Shown piece after piece: positions 49,040-62,100 of a DNA stretch of 64,000 nucleotides. Source of the DNA: Sisyra terminalis (lineage: Eukaryota; Arthropoda; Insecta; Neuroptera; Sisyridae); the NCBI GenBank assembly GCA_958496175.1, contig OY292279.1, positions 20,708,001-20,772,000 of the forward strand, written 5' to 3'. The position numbers and the translations under genes are program-made. The number at the start of each line of letters is the position of its first letter. The stretch's first letter is position 1. A model generated the notes under the pieces. It did not search any database. It worked only from the letters and a program-made list of their open reading frames with translations, and was not told the DNA's origin.

Positions 49040-50525
49040 GACAAAAGGTCAGAGAAGCAAAAACTGAATGGCATAGAAAGGAATGTATGAAACTAGAACT
49101 CTATGATAAAAAATATGATACATTCTATTTATCGAAAATAAAAAAAAAACACGGGAAGTTAAAATAATCCGTCTTCTCATATTCTAAAAGACAAAGACGG
49201 TGATAAGATTATTGAAATATAGAATTAATTGAAAAAATGGCAAAAATATGTGTCATAATGTTTGATGAAAACAGAAATGATTTGATCCGATTATATGCTA
49301 AAATTGGACCGTCACTTAACCAAAGTGAAGAAGGAAGAGCCATGTCGTTAGCGTAAAATAGAAAAGCTGCGAAACAAAATGAAATATCCACGGAAACACT
49401 TACATTCTTAGGTGAACGTATTATTATAATGCTTACAAAACTGTATAAAATGGCGAGCAATACTGGCAATTTACCAACAGATTGGTTAAAATGGAGTTTA
49501 ATAACCATTCAGAAAAGAAGAAACTCGGAAAAAAAGCAATGGTTACCGTCTTATCATATAAATGAGTCATGACTTTATGATCGTTTTACGAATAATCCAT
49601 GGCAGGATATAAAAGAAACTAGACAGTAAAATTCAAGAAACTCAATTTGGAGTCAGAAATGTATTCGGAACGCCCAAAGATCCATTTAGCTCACAGGGAT
49701 TAGTGCAAAGATATCGAGATATGAACAATCATGTGAGATACCACGGGGTAAATCCGTACATGGGACATTTCCGCCCTAGATCCTAATTTATTCGAATATA
49801 CCTTGCAACTATAAGAAAGAATATCAAGGAAAAAATTCCTAATTCTTCTTCTAAAGAATATGATAATTTATGTAGCATTAATAAATGAAATTTTCGCTAT
49901 AGAACTAACGAGAAAGCTTGGACTTAGTGCATTAAAGTATGAAGTAGAAACTGTAAAACTGGTTCGAAAAAAAAACAATGTGAGTGTAAAAATCTTAACA
50001 ATGATTGAATATATTTTTTTTATTTCAAAATTATTTTATTACTTATTAAAATATTGCCTTTGTCTTATAATATAATAAAATAAGATTTTGTCATTTTTAA
50101 ACAGGAATGTGCAGTTTTGCCCCAGTTCTGTAACAATTCCGCCCTACAAGAACTGTTTGAAATTTATTAAGTAATTCATAAGTTTAAGAAGATATTTTTA
50201 ATTCAAATTAATTCTTTTTTAAGAGTAAACTATAAGCTACATAAAAACACTTCGCTCATTAGGTTATAATGATAATAGATAGAAAATACATCAGTTTAAA
50301 GTAAACTCAACTATTTCTAGGTCGATTTTACCCCACTTTACCTTAAATATGTGTGCGATAGACTAAAAATGCCTTTTACGGAATTGAGTATGACAAAATT
50401 TTAAAACTGTTGAAAATAGGCGGCAAAATGATAATATTCGACTAGGTCATCAAGTTTCAGAAGAAGTGGAAATCAAAAGAGGAGTTGGACAGGGCTGAAT
50501 TCTGTCTCCATTGATTTTTGATTTT
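49040..50525 (+). pseudogene. LINE ORF2 (reverse transcriptase) pseudogene split by a MITE
   Basis: First part, 49040-49738: VREAKTEWHRKECMKLELYD, KKYDTFYLSKIKKKHGKLK, later RKAAKQNEISTETLTFLGER, IIIMLTKLYKMASNTGNLPT, DWLKWSLITIQKRRNSEKK and, after frameshifts, KIQETQFGVRNVFGT and RYRDMNNHVR. Second part, 50341-50525: VCAID, AFYGIEYDKILKLLKIGG, then SEEVEIKRGVGQG-stop-ILSPLIFDFY. The order matches insect LINE ORF2: EIxxE linker, KAxGPDEIPAE, PI-PKK, ETQFGFR (start of RT), RDMN, CFIDYEKAFD, and RGVRQGCILSPLLFN. The region 49741-50338 is a foreign insertion. YADD and the 3' part are absent; the copy ends where mariner-type copy C starts. Multiple stops make it inactive. Confidence 0.88.
49741..50338. 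mobile_element. 598-bp TA-flanked MITE inside the LINE
   Basis: TA at 49739-49740 and 50339-50340 brackets termini CCACGGGGTAAATCCGTAC and, reverse complemented, AAGTGGGGTAAAATCGACC. Internal subterminal words CATTTCCGCCCT (about 49770) and CAATTCCGCCCTAC (about 50132) repeat in direct orientation. Removing it, plus one TA, brings the two halves of the LINE reverse transcriptase together. The 71-codon frame at 49860-50075 is not recognised. TA duplication indicates a Tc1/mariner/pogo-type mobiliser. Confidence 0.8.
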
Positions 50526-50530
50526 TATTA

Positions 50531-51295
50531 GGTGTACCGGAAAATAGTTTCGTTTTTAAACCAGCAGTCATTCAATAGCCATTTATCTGTTCATATGTTA
50601 TTTCAAAGTGATACTAAGATATTTAATGATTTGAGTAATTTATCAACTTAGAAAAATTATAAAAAATATTATTTATTCTGAATACTGTATGAAATTGAAA
50701 TTTAAATCTATTGAAATCAAAGGATCAAAAACCCGAAAGAATATAAATTCGGTAATGTATGCTCATTGAGTTTCACAGGATAGCGACGCAAGGTTGTTAC
50801 TAAAAACATTTTCAATGTTTATCTAAGTATATTAGAAGTTAATTACTGCAAAATGAGTTTCTTTAAATTCAAATTCAATAATTTTAATTTTTTTATCTGG
50901 TACCAACAAAATATGACAAAAAATTTAAGCAGTAAAAAGTAAAGGGGGCCATTGGTGCCAAATATATGCCAGAAAGTCAAAGAGCTGTCAAATAATCCCA
51001 ATCAATCTTAATCGATCGGCCAAATACCTAAAAGTGTTCAAAAGCTATTAACAGATAAAATTCTATGCTGTAACACGGTAATTCAAGACCCCTCTGCAGA
51101 AGAAAAACCCTGGAAAAAGTAATTAATTAAGGTGGAGGTGATATTGCCAAAACCACTATAATCGTCAACCAAATTAACCAAGTGGTTTCAAAACGTTTTT
51201 ACTAGATATTTTCTTTGCTAATTAATTATTTTTTTTAATATGACATTAAAAATTTGCACTGAAGATGTCAAAACGTTGAGGCTGATTAAATCATG
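50531..51295 (+). mobile_element. mariner-type element, copy C (3' truncated)
   Basis: TA at 50529-50530 precedes GGTGTACCGGAAAATAGTTT, the best left terminus of the family. The interior matches copies A, B and D through GCCAGAAAGTCAAAGAGCTG and TGTCAAAACGTTGAGGCTGA. Similarity stops near 51295 and no right terminus follows. It lies directly after the last LINE codons. Confidence 0.7.
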
Positions 51296-53784
51296 GCACC
51301 AAATGTATATTTGTTCATCTATTGTGTACATTTTGTGATTCTTGATATGTATATTATCTTTGAGATTTGTAATATTAATGTATTCAGTTGAATTATTAAA
51401 TCAAATAATTGAAAAATGATAGCTTGGAAATCTTTGCAAGCTGGATTACATTTGTTAGGGGAGATTCAACTTTGTTCTATCTAATGATATTAAACTAGGT
51501 CATCATATTATTCTAAGATATCAATATTTATTTCGAGAATAAAGAATAAATAAATGATGAATTTATTATAATCTATTCAAAAAACATGAGAATTTCGAGG
51601 GATTTAAAAGTCCCATATAAGTATGAAAACGTTGACTTTGAAGAAAATAAAAAAAAAACTTTGATCAAAAAGCAGTACAATAAAAACTTATTTTCAGCAG
51701 AACATTCATTGTCATTTACTTATTTTGATCGCTTTCGTCTTTATCCTATTATAAAATTAAGAAAAACTAAATAAATTTTCAAGGATAAATTTTAAATAGC
51801 AGAAAGGAAGAAGTTTTTCCCGATATCTGTATTTCCTTGTATTAGAACGGAATTGATCCATCTATAAAAACTTTAACCGCAAATAAATGTGTCAAAGCAT
51901 TTTAGGAAAATCATTTGTTTGAAATAACAAACAAACAGCTCTGATTTTTGGGGTAACTTATCTATGAAACTTTGGTTGGAACTCACGAAATATTTTCATC
52001 CCTCTATTTCTAATCAATTTCCATTGTAAATATCTTTGTAAATCCTTGGTTTTATTATTTTTTTAAACGAAAGTTTTAAGAGGGTGAAAGAATAAATTCT
52101 TTAATTTTCTGTTTATCAATTTTCAGCTTTCATATTTTTTTTAAATCAAAACTGTTAGCTTTATTTTTCTCATATTTTCAAAACTGTTTATACAATATAC
52201 ATAAAAATATATTGTGATCTTATTTATGACTCATCACAGTAGTAATGAAACGCTCCGATACCACTTGAGTGAAGAAGATTGCTTGGGAATCGATTTACGT
52301 ATCTGGGCAATACATAAAAAATACACTTATTTGAAATTTTGTTCTAATTTATATTTTAAGCTTACTTTTGTTAATTATGTAACGAAATACTTCAGTATGG
52401 GACTATACAGGACTATGGTAAAATAGTCGATTTTTTTGCGCCATTTTAATCTATATGGATTGAAATATGTTGAATGAGGCATTCCCTAACCTTAGTGAAT
52501 AAAAAGTATCTATAATTAGATTTCATGTTAACCAGTCGGTAAAAAAATATTTTGCCCGAAAAATTAAATATTTGTTGAATAATTTGTTGAATATAATTTG
52601 CACAATGGGCCCGTAATCTGCTCGAATAATTTTGAAATCCGTTTAAAAGTAACCAATATTAATATCATTTGAATTTTAATAAATTTGCATTGCATTCGCC
52701 TTACACTAATAAATGTACCTTTTAATTAATTAATCTCTTGTTAAATAAAACTATCCCAAAATAAATTATGTTAATTTTATGCAAACCTAAATCTAAAGTT
52801 AGTGATTTGAAATAAAACAAAAAACAATTTATAAATAAACATGTTAATGGATTCACATTCAAATGTAATGCTATAGATTTAATTAATGCCTTTTAAAACG
52901 AATACCTCATTGAATATTTATTAAAATTTGAAAGAAAATATCAAAAACCGATAAATATATGAAATAATAGAATTTACGACACATTAAATTATCTTCGAAA
53001 AGAATTTTGTATTATGTATTTTATATTTTCTTGTCTGTAATGGCTTCTTTGCAATAACTGTTAACGTAATTCAAGAGGAAATAATAGTGAAAATAGACTG
53101 AAATAATGAAATAGAAAAAATTTACACATCATTGATTACTAAATCATTATTAATGATAATCTTCTGCCATATGTAGCGCCATAAAATTGGTAAAAAGCTC
53201 ATAAATTTTTGAATGTAGAAAGCACTCACGAAAAAATATCTTCAACTGAAAAATAATAACGCCACATTAAGTATTACTTAAAAAAGTTCTTTATAGCTAT
53301 TTCAATATGAAAAATAAATTTTCTTTTCGGTTTGAACTACACTTCACCATGTAAAAATCACAATTTACGTAACACTATTCGTAAGCTTTCACGAAAACTT
53401 TCAACGTGGATACCCACTTGAAATTTGCATTCAGTTTACGTTAACATTAAGTAAGAAAAAACTTGTATCTGGTCCAAAAAGAAAAGGCAAGTGAATATTT
53501 TAACAAGACAAGAAAATGTTATTTTACTGTTTGACTTTGGCTTTCAAAAACATAACTCAAGCTTTTTATATAATTCAGCTATTGATCTCAAGAGAACACT
53601 TTAATGTAGGGTCCAATACGAAATTATTAAAAATAGAGATACTAGAAGATAAAACAGGAAGAATAGTTAACTTATGGAATATATTTTGTACATAATTGAT
53701 TTCATTTTGAAATTTGTAGAAACTAAAGTAAAAGATCTATTTTCGAAAAAAGGTCTATTTTCAACAATTTTTTTCGGTGTAAAA
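51296..53784. other. A+T-rich DNA, no gene seen
   Basis: Frames of 62 and 70 codons (51586-51774, 52214-52426) have no motif. No inverted repeats stood out. Confidence 0.4.
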
Positions 53785-54385
53785 AATAAAGTATTAAATT
53801 TAAACTTTCCTTTGTCTTAAAAATAGAAGTTTGACAAAAAATTTATAAATTTTTCGTTGAAAAATATTTAAGACTTCGCCACTACGACGTCACTTTCGGT
53901 GACCCTTCGGAAAAAAGGTGTGTCCGCATTGACAGCAGAACTCATGGCAGAATCATCCGAAATGAAAAAAATATGTTTTTGGTCTGATCACAAACTAGAG
54001 ATAGACGAAGGAAAAAAAATGGGTATTTTGGTAAGCCTTTTTCCGAAAAAGTGAACATTTTGGTAAAATTTGCTCAGCTTTTTTTTTTTAATAGTTGTAA
54101 TTAAAAAAATATTTCTCGTCCAAGCTCTTGTGAATAGAATTTCAAAAACCTGGGTAAAATTTCATCAAAATTGGTTGAGTTGTTCTCGAGAAACCTTGAA
54201 AACCGCCCTTGAAAACAAAGTTTCTAGAAAAATGTGATAGATGAGCAGTTATACCGATATACCCGCAGCGCGTTGAGCATCCCAAGTCTTTATCTCCAAA
54301 ATTATTACTTGGATCTAATTGAAAATTTAGGACAATGTTATAAAATTTAATAAGACATTAAAAAAAATTATATGAAGCTATGAAA
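53785..54385 (+). mobile_element. family E element, copy 3 (ends degraded)
   Basis: Same order of phrases as 36390-37019: ATTTAAGACTTCGCC, CATTGACAGCAGAACTCATG, TTTCATCAAAATTGGTTGAG, TTCTCGAGAAACCTTGAAA. The right end GCTATGAAACTCATTTTACC corresponds to the family terminus GCCGTGAAACCCATGTAACC with changes. The left terminus is not recognisable. Confidence 0.65.
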
Positions 54386-54756
54386 CTCATTTTACCTCTT
54401 AGTTCAACCAATAAAGACTCACTAGAGACAACTGTGGAAGAAATACAATAGCTTAACTATATGGAAAAATACTACTTCTACTACTACTCCCGGTATCCTG
54501 AGCTCCATTCTTTTTATTTTTGATTCAGGATTGATCCAGGGAAATATTTTCCTAAGAAAAGTAGCTTTTAAAACAAAGACAAGAGGAACAGATTTCTTAC
54601 GATCTATTGAAATATAATTTTCTGTTGTCCGAAAAATAAGTTTTTCTTATTTTGCAACAGTGTAAAACTATCGAAAAATTTGTTGTGTTTATTTTTTAAC
54701 AAAATTATTTTTTAATTGCTAGCAGGTAAGTTGACAAAAAAGGAAGTAAACCCATA

Positions 54757-55115
54757 TACCAATAATTAAATCCACAACGTTTCGGTCCTTTATTTGACCT
54801 ACATCAGGCTTCTTAAAATACTGTATATCATGTACATTACATATACAGTAACATAGTTTTTGATTTTTTACACATACATTAAAATATTTAATAAATTCGG
54901 TAAAACTGTTAATAAGCATAATTCTACGATAGTATTGTTCCTGGCAGAGTTATGCTAATTCACAGTATTACCTAATTTATTAAATTTTGTAAAGTATGTA
55001 TAAAAAAATAAAAATCTACGTTGCTGTATATGTAATATGCATTAAATAATGTATATTTAGAAGTCTGGTGAAGGTCAAATAATGGACCGAAACGTTGAGA
55101 ATTTAATTAATGGAT
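54757..55115. repeat. 359-bp near-complete hairpin (fold-back element)
   Basis: The left arm begins ACCAATAATTAAATCCACAA then CGTTTCGGTCC; the right arm, reverse complemented, begins ATTAATTAAATTCTCAACGT then TTCGGTCC. Complementarity continues through TTATTTGACCT, CATTACATATACAG, TACACATAC and AATTTAATAAATT-like segments almost to the middle, ending at AGCATAA (54916-54922) against TTATGCT (54950-54956). The arms are roughly 165 bases at about 75-80 percent identity, with a loop of about 27 bases. The GGTC-AAATAA-GGACCGAAACGTTG end phrase is of a kind seen in many arthropod repeats. Confidence 0.8.
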
Positions 55116-57600
55116 TTTCATCCTTTTATGACCACTATCCTGCTACAATTAAAAATGGGTTAAAAACTATTCCGTAAGACTACTATTAAGTTATGTTGAA
55201 CCAGTTCAATATTTTGATACGTTCGTCGTTTTGAATTATTGGAAAAGTTACCTACAGTTTTACGAAACTTTCTGACATCTATAATTTTGACAAGATTTCC
55301 TGAAATTGCTTTTAAACATTTTTTTTGAACGAAGTACTTTGCATTTTTGATAGGTTAAAATTAGTTTTAAAAGAACCTTTCTTAATCTATAGATGTTCAT
55401 TGTCGATTTTTTTTTCATTTTCGGAAAAAATTGATTCCAATTTGTGATCAATATTCATTTATGCTGGTGCATCCAATCTTCAAATTGTGTCTTAGCATCT
55501 TTTCGGGTTTCAAGAAATGTGCTTAATTTCGCTTAATGAAGTAGGTGTTAGTTCAAAATAAATCGTTTTTTTTATATTTTCTGGATAGCCTTTGATTCTT
55601 CAGGAAAATGTTTTGCTTTAAAAAAATAATTAAAATCAAATTATTTTTCACAAAAAAATTAAGACCTATTTTGAGCTTTCGTAATGATAGACTTCGCATA
55701 CTTGTACCAAAGGTTTTTCAACATTTTTTCAGAATTGGGGGAATATTAAAAAAAAAATTATACTTATATTTAGATTCTTTGAGTTACCTCAATATTTTTG
55801 ACCAAGAAAATTTCGAATCGAAGTATTTTTATGGCTGAAGTAATATATTTTATTTCACATGTACTACCCATCAATCATCCCCTATTTGGAATCCACAATT
55901 ATTGCAAATAATTAATGGAATTTCTTTTATTTTACACTCGTTTAGTATTAACGGGATAAAATTTTCTCCACATACTGAAATGGAAACATGTGATATTAAT
56001 TATTTTATATGTTTTGACAGAAAACTATGAAATGGGGTTGCAAACGACTGAGCGTATGTATCATAACATGTATCACTATATAAATTTGAGATATATATTT
56101 TCTCTTTTTCATAAAATGTTCTCTTATTAAAAAAGTAATTGGTTTATAGCACATATAGCACAGAGTTTGTTGACTCAAAGCAAAACTCAACTTTTAATAT
56201 TAGTAGACTAGTATGGTTTATATACTTCTGCAACATAAGGCTAACGCTTTAGTGAAAAAGCACATAAAATGAGGAAATAATTTATAATTTTCATATTAAC
56301 AAACTTCTTTTGTTGTGATGAATAATATTTTAAACGTTTTGATTTGGAAATTTTTCACAAATTTTGCTTAAAAAAGGAAGGGTAAACGTATATTGATAAG
56401 AAAATCGCAAACGTATGAGTTTTCTCATTCAAATCCTTGATTTGCGAACGTGTTATCCGAGTTGTGGTGAGGGTATAAGATGATAGAGATCAAGCTTTTG
56501 TCAACAATTGATTTTTCAATGCAATTTTCCTCTTATAATGTGCTCAAGCATTAAATATGATCCAAAAAGCTCTTTTATTCGGTGTTGAACTTTGATATTT
56601 TGCTACTCGTGATTCTATTTTCATTGTTATAAATCTTGATAGTGCAGAGTTTCATTCATTAAGTATTCATAAGCGTTCAGTACCCAACTCAAGCAAAAAA
56701 TACGGCACCTATTTAAATGATTTTTTTATATTTTTACTGTTGGAAAGCATAATAAAATGACAGAATTTTGTGTTTGATTAATTTTCTCAATGTTTTTTTT
56801 ATTGGAATCATCATTATTTTATGTAAGCCATGAATATATACTCATATTGGTCGTTTATTAAATTTTCTTGAAAAATCAGGGAAAATACCATTTAATCATC
56901 TTTTTTGCTTACGAAGTAGTATGTGAAAATGACAGTATTACATTTATTGTGCAACCCTTAAATAATTTTTTCTGTAAAAACGTATCTATACTTATATTTT
57001 AACAATAGGAAGTAGATTACTTGCAAACTTGGAAAAATGCTTTTTGTTATTTTTTAAGATTTTTTATTATTAATACGATAAAAACAATGAATTAAAACAC
57101 ACTTTTCAAAATTACTAAATGTTATCAGATAATTAACATAAAACTTACATTCTACAGTTCTTTAGGTAATAAGGACTTGTAAAATTGAGAAAATTTATAG
57201 TTTTGAACTCTTTTCAATATGGTTATTTTTTGTTTTCCTCAAAAATTATACAGAACAAAACTTTCATCAATTATGAGGGTAAATATTTTTTTCATCCCCC
57301 TGATGTTCGGTTTGTATTACTCTATAACAGATTATTCAATTTAGCTATAGCTATACAATACGTTTTCATTATGGAAAAACATCATTAGACGACAGCGTAT
57401 TATTAGCTGATATACCTGCGACTTTATTGTCGTAATTCAATAATACGCCAATAATCAGTATTACTGATTTTTATTTAACTATATTTTATTTCCATTTCCT
57501 ATAAAAATGCAGTTTTATGGTCTTTTAAGACGTATGTATGTTTAAGTAAAAATATCTTCCACAGCTTGGAACAATACAAAAATAACAAACTGGTAGAAAT
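55116..57600. other. A+T-rich DNA, no firm gene
   Basis: Several 60-76-codon frames (55260-55451 minus, 55608-55838 plus, 56005-56190 minus, 57185-57388 plus) without motifs or splice context. Confidence 0.4.
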
Positions 57601-57631
57601 AATAATAATAATACAACAAACTAAATAAGCT

Positions 57632-57679
57632 AACGTTAATTAATTATTATATTAATTAATTATATTAATTATTAACGTT
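57632..57679. repeat. AACGTT-bounded A+T palindrome
   Basis: AACGTTAATTAATTA at the left and TAATTATTAACGTT at the right enclose TTAATTAA units; the 48-bp stretch is almost self-complementary. An AAT run precedes it. Confidence 0.7.
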
Positions 57680-57744
57680 AATTAATTATGTTTTTGATAA
57701 AGAAAGACGATAAAATATTAATGTATTAATGGTTGACGTGTATA

Positions 57745-58850
57745 TAACAGATATTCCATCAAAAACGTCTCGATATTAGCGCCCCGATGTAAGCACAACT
57801 GAAATTTATTATTCCGATAACTATGGTGCCCGACAAAAGCGCTCCAGATTATAAAAGAAAACACATGTGTGCAGTTTACTTGAAATATAAGTGAAACCTT
57901 CATAATTGAACATCGAAATAATGAGACGAATGTTAAATTTCAAGAATATGTAGGATAACTGAGTTGTTACTAAAACATTTTCAATGTTTATCTAAGTGCA
58001 TTATGAATTCATTAGTGTCAAATGAGTTTTTTTAAGTTCAAATTCGATTATTTTATTTTCCTAACTAATACCAACGAAATATCACAAAAAATTTAACCAA
58101 TAAAAAGTAAAGGGGGGAAATGGTGCCAAATGTATGCCAGAAAGTCGATGAGCTATTAAATAATCCTAATCAATCTTAATCGATCGTCCAAATACCCATA
58201 AGTGTTCAAAAACTGTTAACATATAAAATTCTATAATACAAAACGGTAATCAAGACCCCTCTACAGAAGAAAAGTCCTGGAAAAAAACAAATTAATTAAG
58301 GGGATGATGATATTGCCGTAATACACCTCCTAAACCTATAGCTAACTTCCTAAAAGCACTATAATCGTGCAAAGTAATTTCATCGGATTTCTATTTATTT
58401 CAATCCTTACCACATTTACTTAGTGGTAAAAAGATTTAATTTATGTTCGAAATGTATTTTTTTTATATTGTTCTTAGTAATCAATTGATGTTTTCTAATA
58501 TCGCATTAAGAATTTGCACACTAGATGTCGAAACGTTGATACAATTGAGGCTGATTTTATAATTGTTTCAAAATCAAAAGTTGTAACAAAATTTTGTGTT
58601 TTGATGGTATATTGAAAAAACGACAATACTTTCCGGTCCCCCTAATATTAGAATACATACAATATATAATTTTAATAATATTTTACTTAAAATATGGTTT
58701 ACAATTTGCCTATTCACCAATTAAAAAATACTAATATTTATTACCAGGAGCATTTTTGTCGGGAAATGTAGTTGTCGGAAAATGCAACTATCGAGGCGCT
58801 TTTGATTCGAGCGCTTATGTCAGAGTACCAAAAGGAAAAAAGCATTATAA
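57745..58850. repeat. inverted pair of GGAGCGCTTTTGTCGGG units bracketing mariner copy D
   Basis: The unit at 58747-58850 begins GGAGCATTTTTGTCGGGAAA and contains GTCGGAAAATGCAACTATCG and GAGCGCTTATGTC. The unit at 57745-57850 is the reverse complement (GGAGCGCTTTTGTCGGGCAC, ATAGTTATCGG). The GGAGC ends face each other, with mariner-type copy D between them. They may be parts of one older element into which the mariner inserted, or two separate copies. Confidence 0.55.
57950..58642 (+). mobile_element. mariner-type element, copy D (5' truncated)
   Basis: Matches the other copies from GTTACTAAAACATTTTCAAT through TGGTGCCAAATGTATGCCAG to the end, which reads ACGACAATACTTTCCGGTCC then CCC before TA (58643-58644). 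The left 500 bases of the family are missing. Confidence 0.65.
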
Positions 58851-59122
58851 AAGAACAATTTTATAAAAACGTTCCAAGAGATTTATGAATCAACGATATG
58901 CAATAATTTTTATAAAAGTGGTCCATAAAAAAACACTACAATAATTTTATCTTGCTTGATGATTGTTGTGATTTTTTTTAAACTTTTAGCTAGTATGTGA
59001 AAATAATGATTTTAGATTAGCGTTGATAATTGCTAACGTTTTACATTTGCTAACGGAATATCAAAGTAATATTAAAACCTATGGGAATAATTTATGGTTA
59101 AATTAAACCCAGAATAATTCAA
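58851..59122. other. A+T-rich DNA upstream of the gene model, no promoter seen
   Basis: No TATA box with a well-placed initiator could be picked out before the ATG at 59123. Confidence 0.4.
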
Positions 59123-62100
59123 ATGGTCGCTGCGTCTGGTAAGTTCCATTTGTGTATTTTGTCATTTCTATATTTTATTATTGAAAATTAAATAATAATG
59201 AGTCATGAAATGTATATTTAATATGAAGTATTTTAAAATTGCATTTGAATGTTGGATTTATTTCCTTTTGTTTATTAAATTATATGTTATTTTCTGATGC
59301 TCAAAAACCTTACGAAAATCAATTAAATATAGAATTTGTCAGGTGCAATGACAAAATCGATCCGTAGATTACAATTGATTGTATACAAAATGAATCAAAT
59401 ATACATGTAACGTATACTCCTTAATCTTACTACGAACAAAGAACTGATATTGCCAACCAATTTTATAAAAAAGAATGGTTAAAATAAAATATTCGATTTT
59501 GTAATAATCTAGTAAGCAAAACGGAAACTCTACTTCGGCTAAATTATAAAGTTCTAGGGATCAATTAAATCCTTATCATGTCATAACAAAAGTATTAATA
59601 GAAGGTAATGTAAATAAAAAAAGACCGAATGCTTTGATTGTCAAAAATTCGAGACTCTACTCACAGGCGTAAATGTTTGCCCAATTGTGGCATTTCATAT
59701 ATTCTTAGTGGGAAAATTATAAATTCATTTTTAAAAGTAAACTTTTTTTGGCATTTGGTTAAGTGAAGCTTTTTAGTGATTTATTTATAAACTAAGCGAA
59801 GCTTAAAGTTCTTTAACAAAAAACTTATATTTTAAATTGGAAAATCAAACATTTATGTTGACAATATACAGTTGGAACTGCAACTTTTGCATGAATAATT
59901 TGTTATCGTTAATAAAACTTTTCCTATAGGATTTCTGTCGGGAAGATATCTAGAAAAATTAAACCAGCATCAAAACTACGAAACAAATGGAAAACAGTAA
60001 AACTGTTGCAGAGATGGAATTCAACTTATCCTTTTGAAAGATTCCAATTTGACGGAAATCATTTATTCGGCAAAATCCACTGATATTATTTCCCTAACAA
60101 AACCTGTATACTTCAGTGCATTTATAGGAAATATTATGAACTATTTTGTAGTATTTCCATATACATAACTTTATAAATATTTTCTTCGTGCCAAGTATAT
60201 CTATTATATTTTTCTGGAAAGCTAACGAGCTTTCAAGTAACTAAGGAAACGCTCTGTTTAAATCTCTATACTTCATTAGAAGTAGTTTTTCCTTAGTATT
60301 TGTGCGAGGCAGTCAAAAAAATAATTTATATTATTTCTTTTTCCAATATTACATAAGCTTTTACGTCATCCAGCTCTTTGTAAACGACAATAGTAGAGCT
60401 TTACTTTTATTCTTACGCTTCTTAAAGAAAACGACTATTTGAAAATAAAACGATCTCATAAAAATGTATGCAAATAAAAACCACATCCCCAGACCCAGAC
60501 CAATTTCTCTCCCTTAAGATTTCCTGCTAAAACTTTCCAAGAAACGCAAACGCAAAATAAGAAATTATTGATCTAATTATTCAAAAAGTAAGCTTCACAT
60601 ATTATTTGCGTTGTAATCGCATTGCACAAATGTGATTAGGCACTTTGCACTAATGAGACCAATTATTAGATATACGAAGTTAGTCGTCGCCCTAAAAATA
60701 TGAAAAAGCCAAAATAAAATTAAACGGCTCATGTAAATATAAAGTTAGCATTGTATACTTGAGCTCTTACAGTTCGTGTGTTTTTCATTAATTTAAATAA
60801 GTCTGTCCGATTCGTTGTGTAATTAAGCCTGGTTTTTATAAATATTTTGGGGATATAAACTCAATTTAATTCCATTTCAAACAATAGAAGAATGGAAAAA
60901 TTGCCGATAATTGGATTGCCTCATCATGATTTATAACATTTAAGTATTACAGTTTTTTTCTGAAACATTAAGAGTATCTGTAATTGCATTAATAATAATC
61001 CCAACCAATTTGGATATTTGATAAAAAATTTTTTGTTTGTTTTGCTCCGTAAATTGTTAAATTACTTTTATATATTTGCATGAATTTTTCGTTGAAAATA
61101 TCAATCTTATTCCAGCAGTTATTTCAAATAAATTGAATTGATTTTCAGATTTGAAAAAACTCTATCGATTGGCATTCCAACGACCGGTAGATTAAATCGG
61201 TAATTCATTTTCCTCAAATAAAAGCTGATTAAAAAACAATATTCTATCTTCTCATTAGATAAGTATAAGAACATTTTGAGGAAGTAATATGGAATAGTAA
61301 AATGGTATAGAAATAAATTAAAGCTTGCAAAAGCTAGAAAAACAATTCTTATAAGTCTAATTGAGTCCTGATATGGAATTCCCTATCTTCTTTTTCTTCT
61401 TGCGTTTCTTTAACGGTGAAGATTGTCGATCATCATGGCTATTTTAAATACCCTTTTTGATACTCTGGCTATTTTTGATACAACATCACAGAAGAGCTTT
61501 CTCGTGCTTTTGCTGAACCACCCACAAAGGCTAGCTATCCAGGATATTCATCTTCTTACCAGAGCTTTCATCTCCATAATGCAGCATTGAATGATGAGTT
61601 AGAGCAGATGCTGTTTCTTTTTAACCCTTCCGTATCTAAGGGTATGTATTAAGTTCATATTATTAAACAATTTAAATATGTCTTTAAACATAAATGACAG
61701 TTCATATTTTTATATTCCACCCTTAAACAATTAGACATATTATAAAATCATTAAAGTTAGAAATAAAAAGATTTTTTCCACATAATGAGATGATTTTTTA
61801 AAAAAAATCACCATAAATTTACCAATACAAGTAATCATGGGTATTTTTACATATACGTTAGTTTTTATCCTTTACATCATACCCAACAATAACAAGGAAA
61901 GCTTCACTTCATTTATTAGTGTCTTTTTTTCATTTATATTGTGAATGAGCCTGCGCGACAGATGGACTCTGCTAAGATATTTCATTTTGGAGATTGTAAC
62001 AGGTATACTCAAGGAAGTATAATTGATATATTTAGTAACGATTTCCATAACGACAAAAACTGAAAGTATTATTCGTTTACATTGGACTTTCCTACTTACG

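Noticed and set aside
49209..49508. 99-codon minus-strand frame
   Set aside because: Shadow of the LINE reverse transcriptase on the plus strand.
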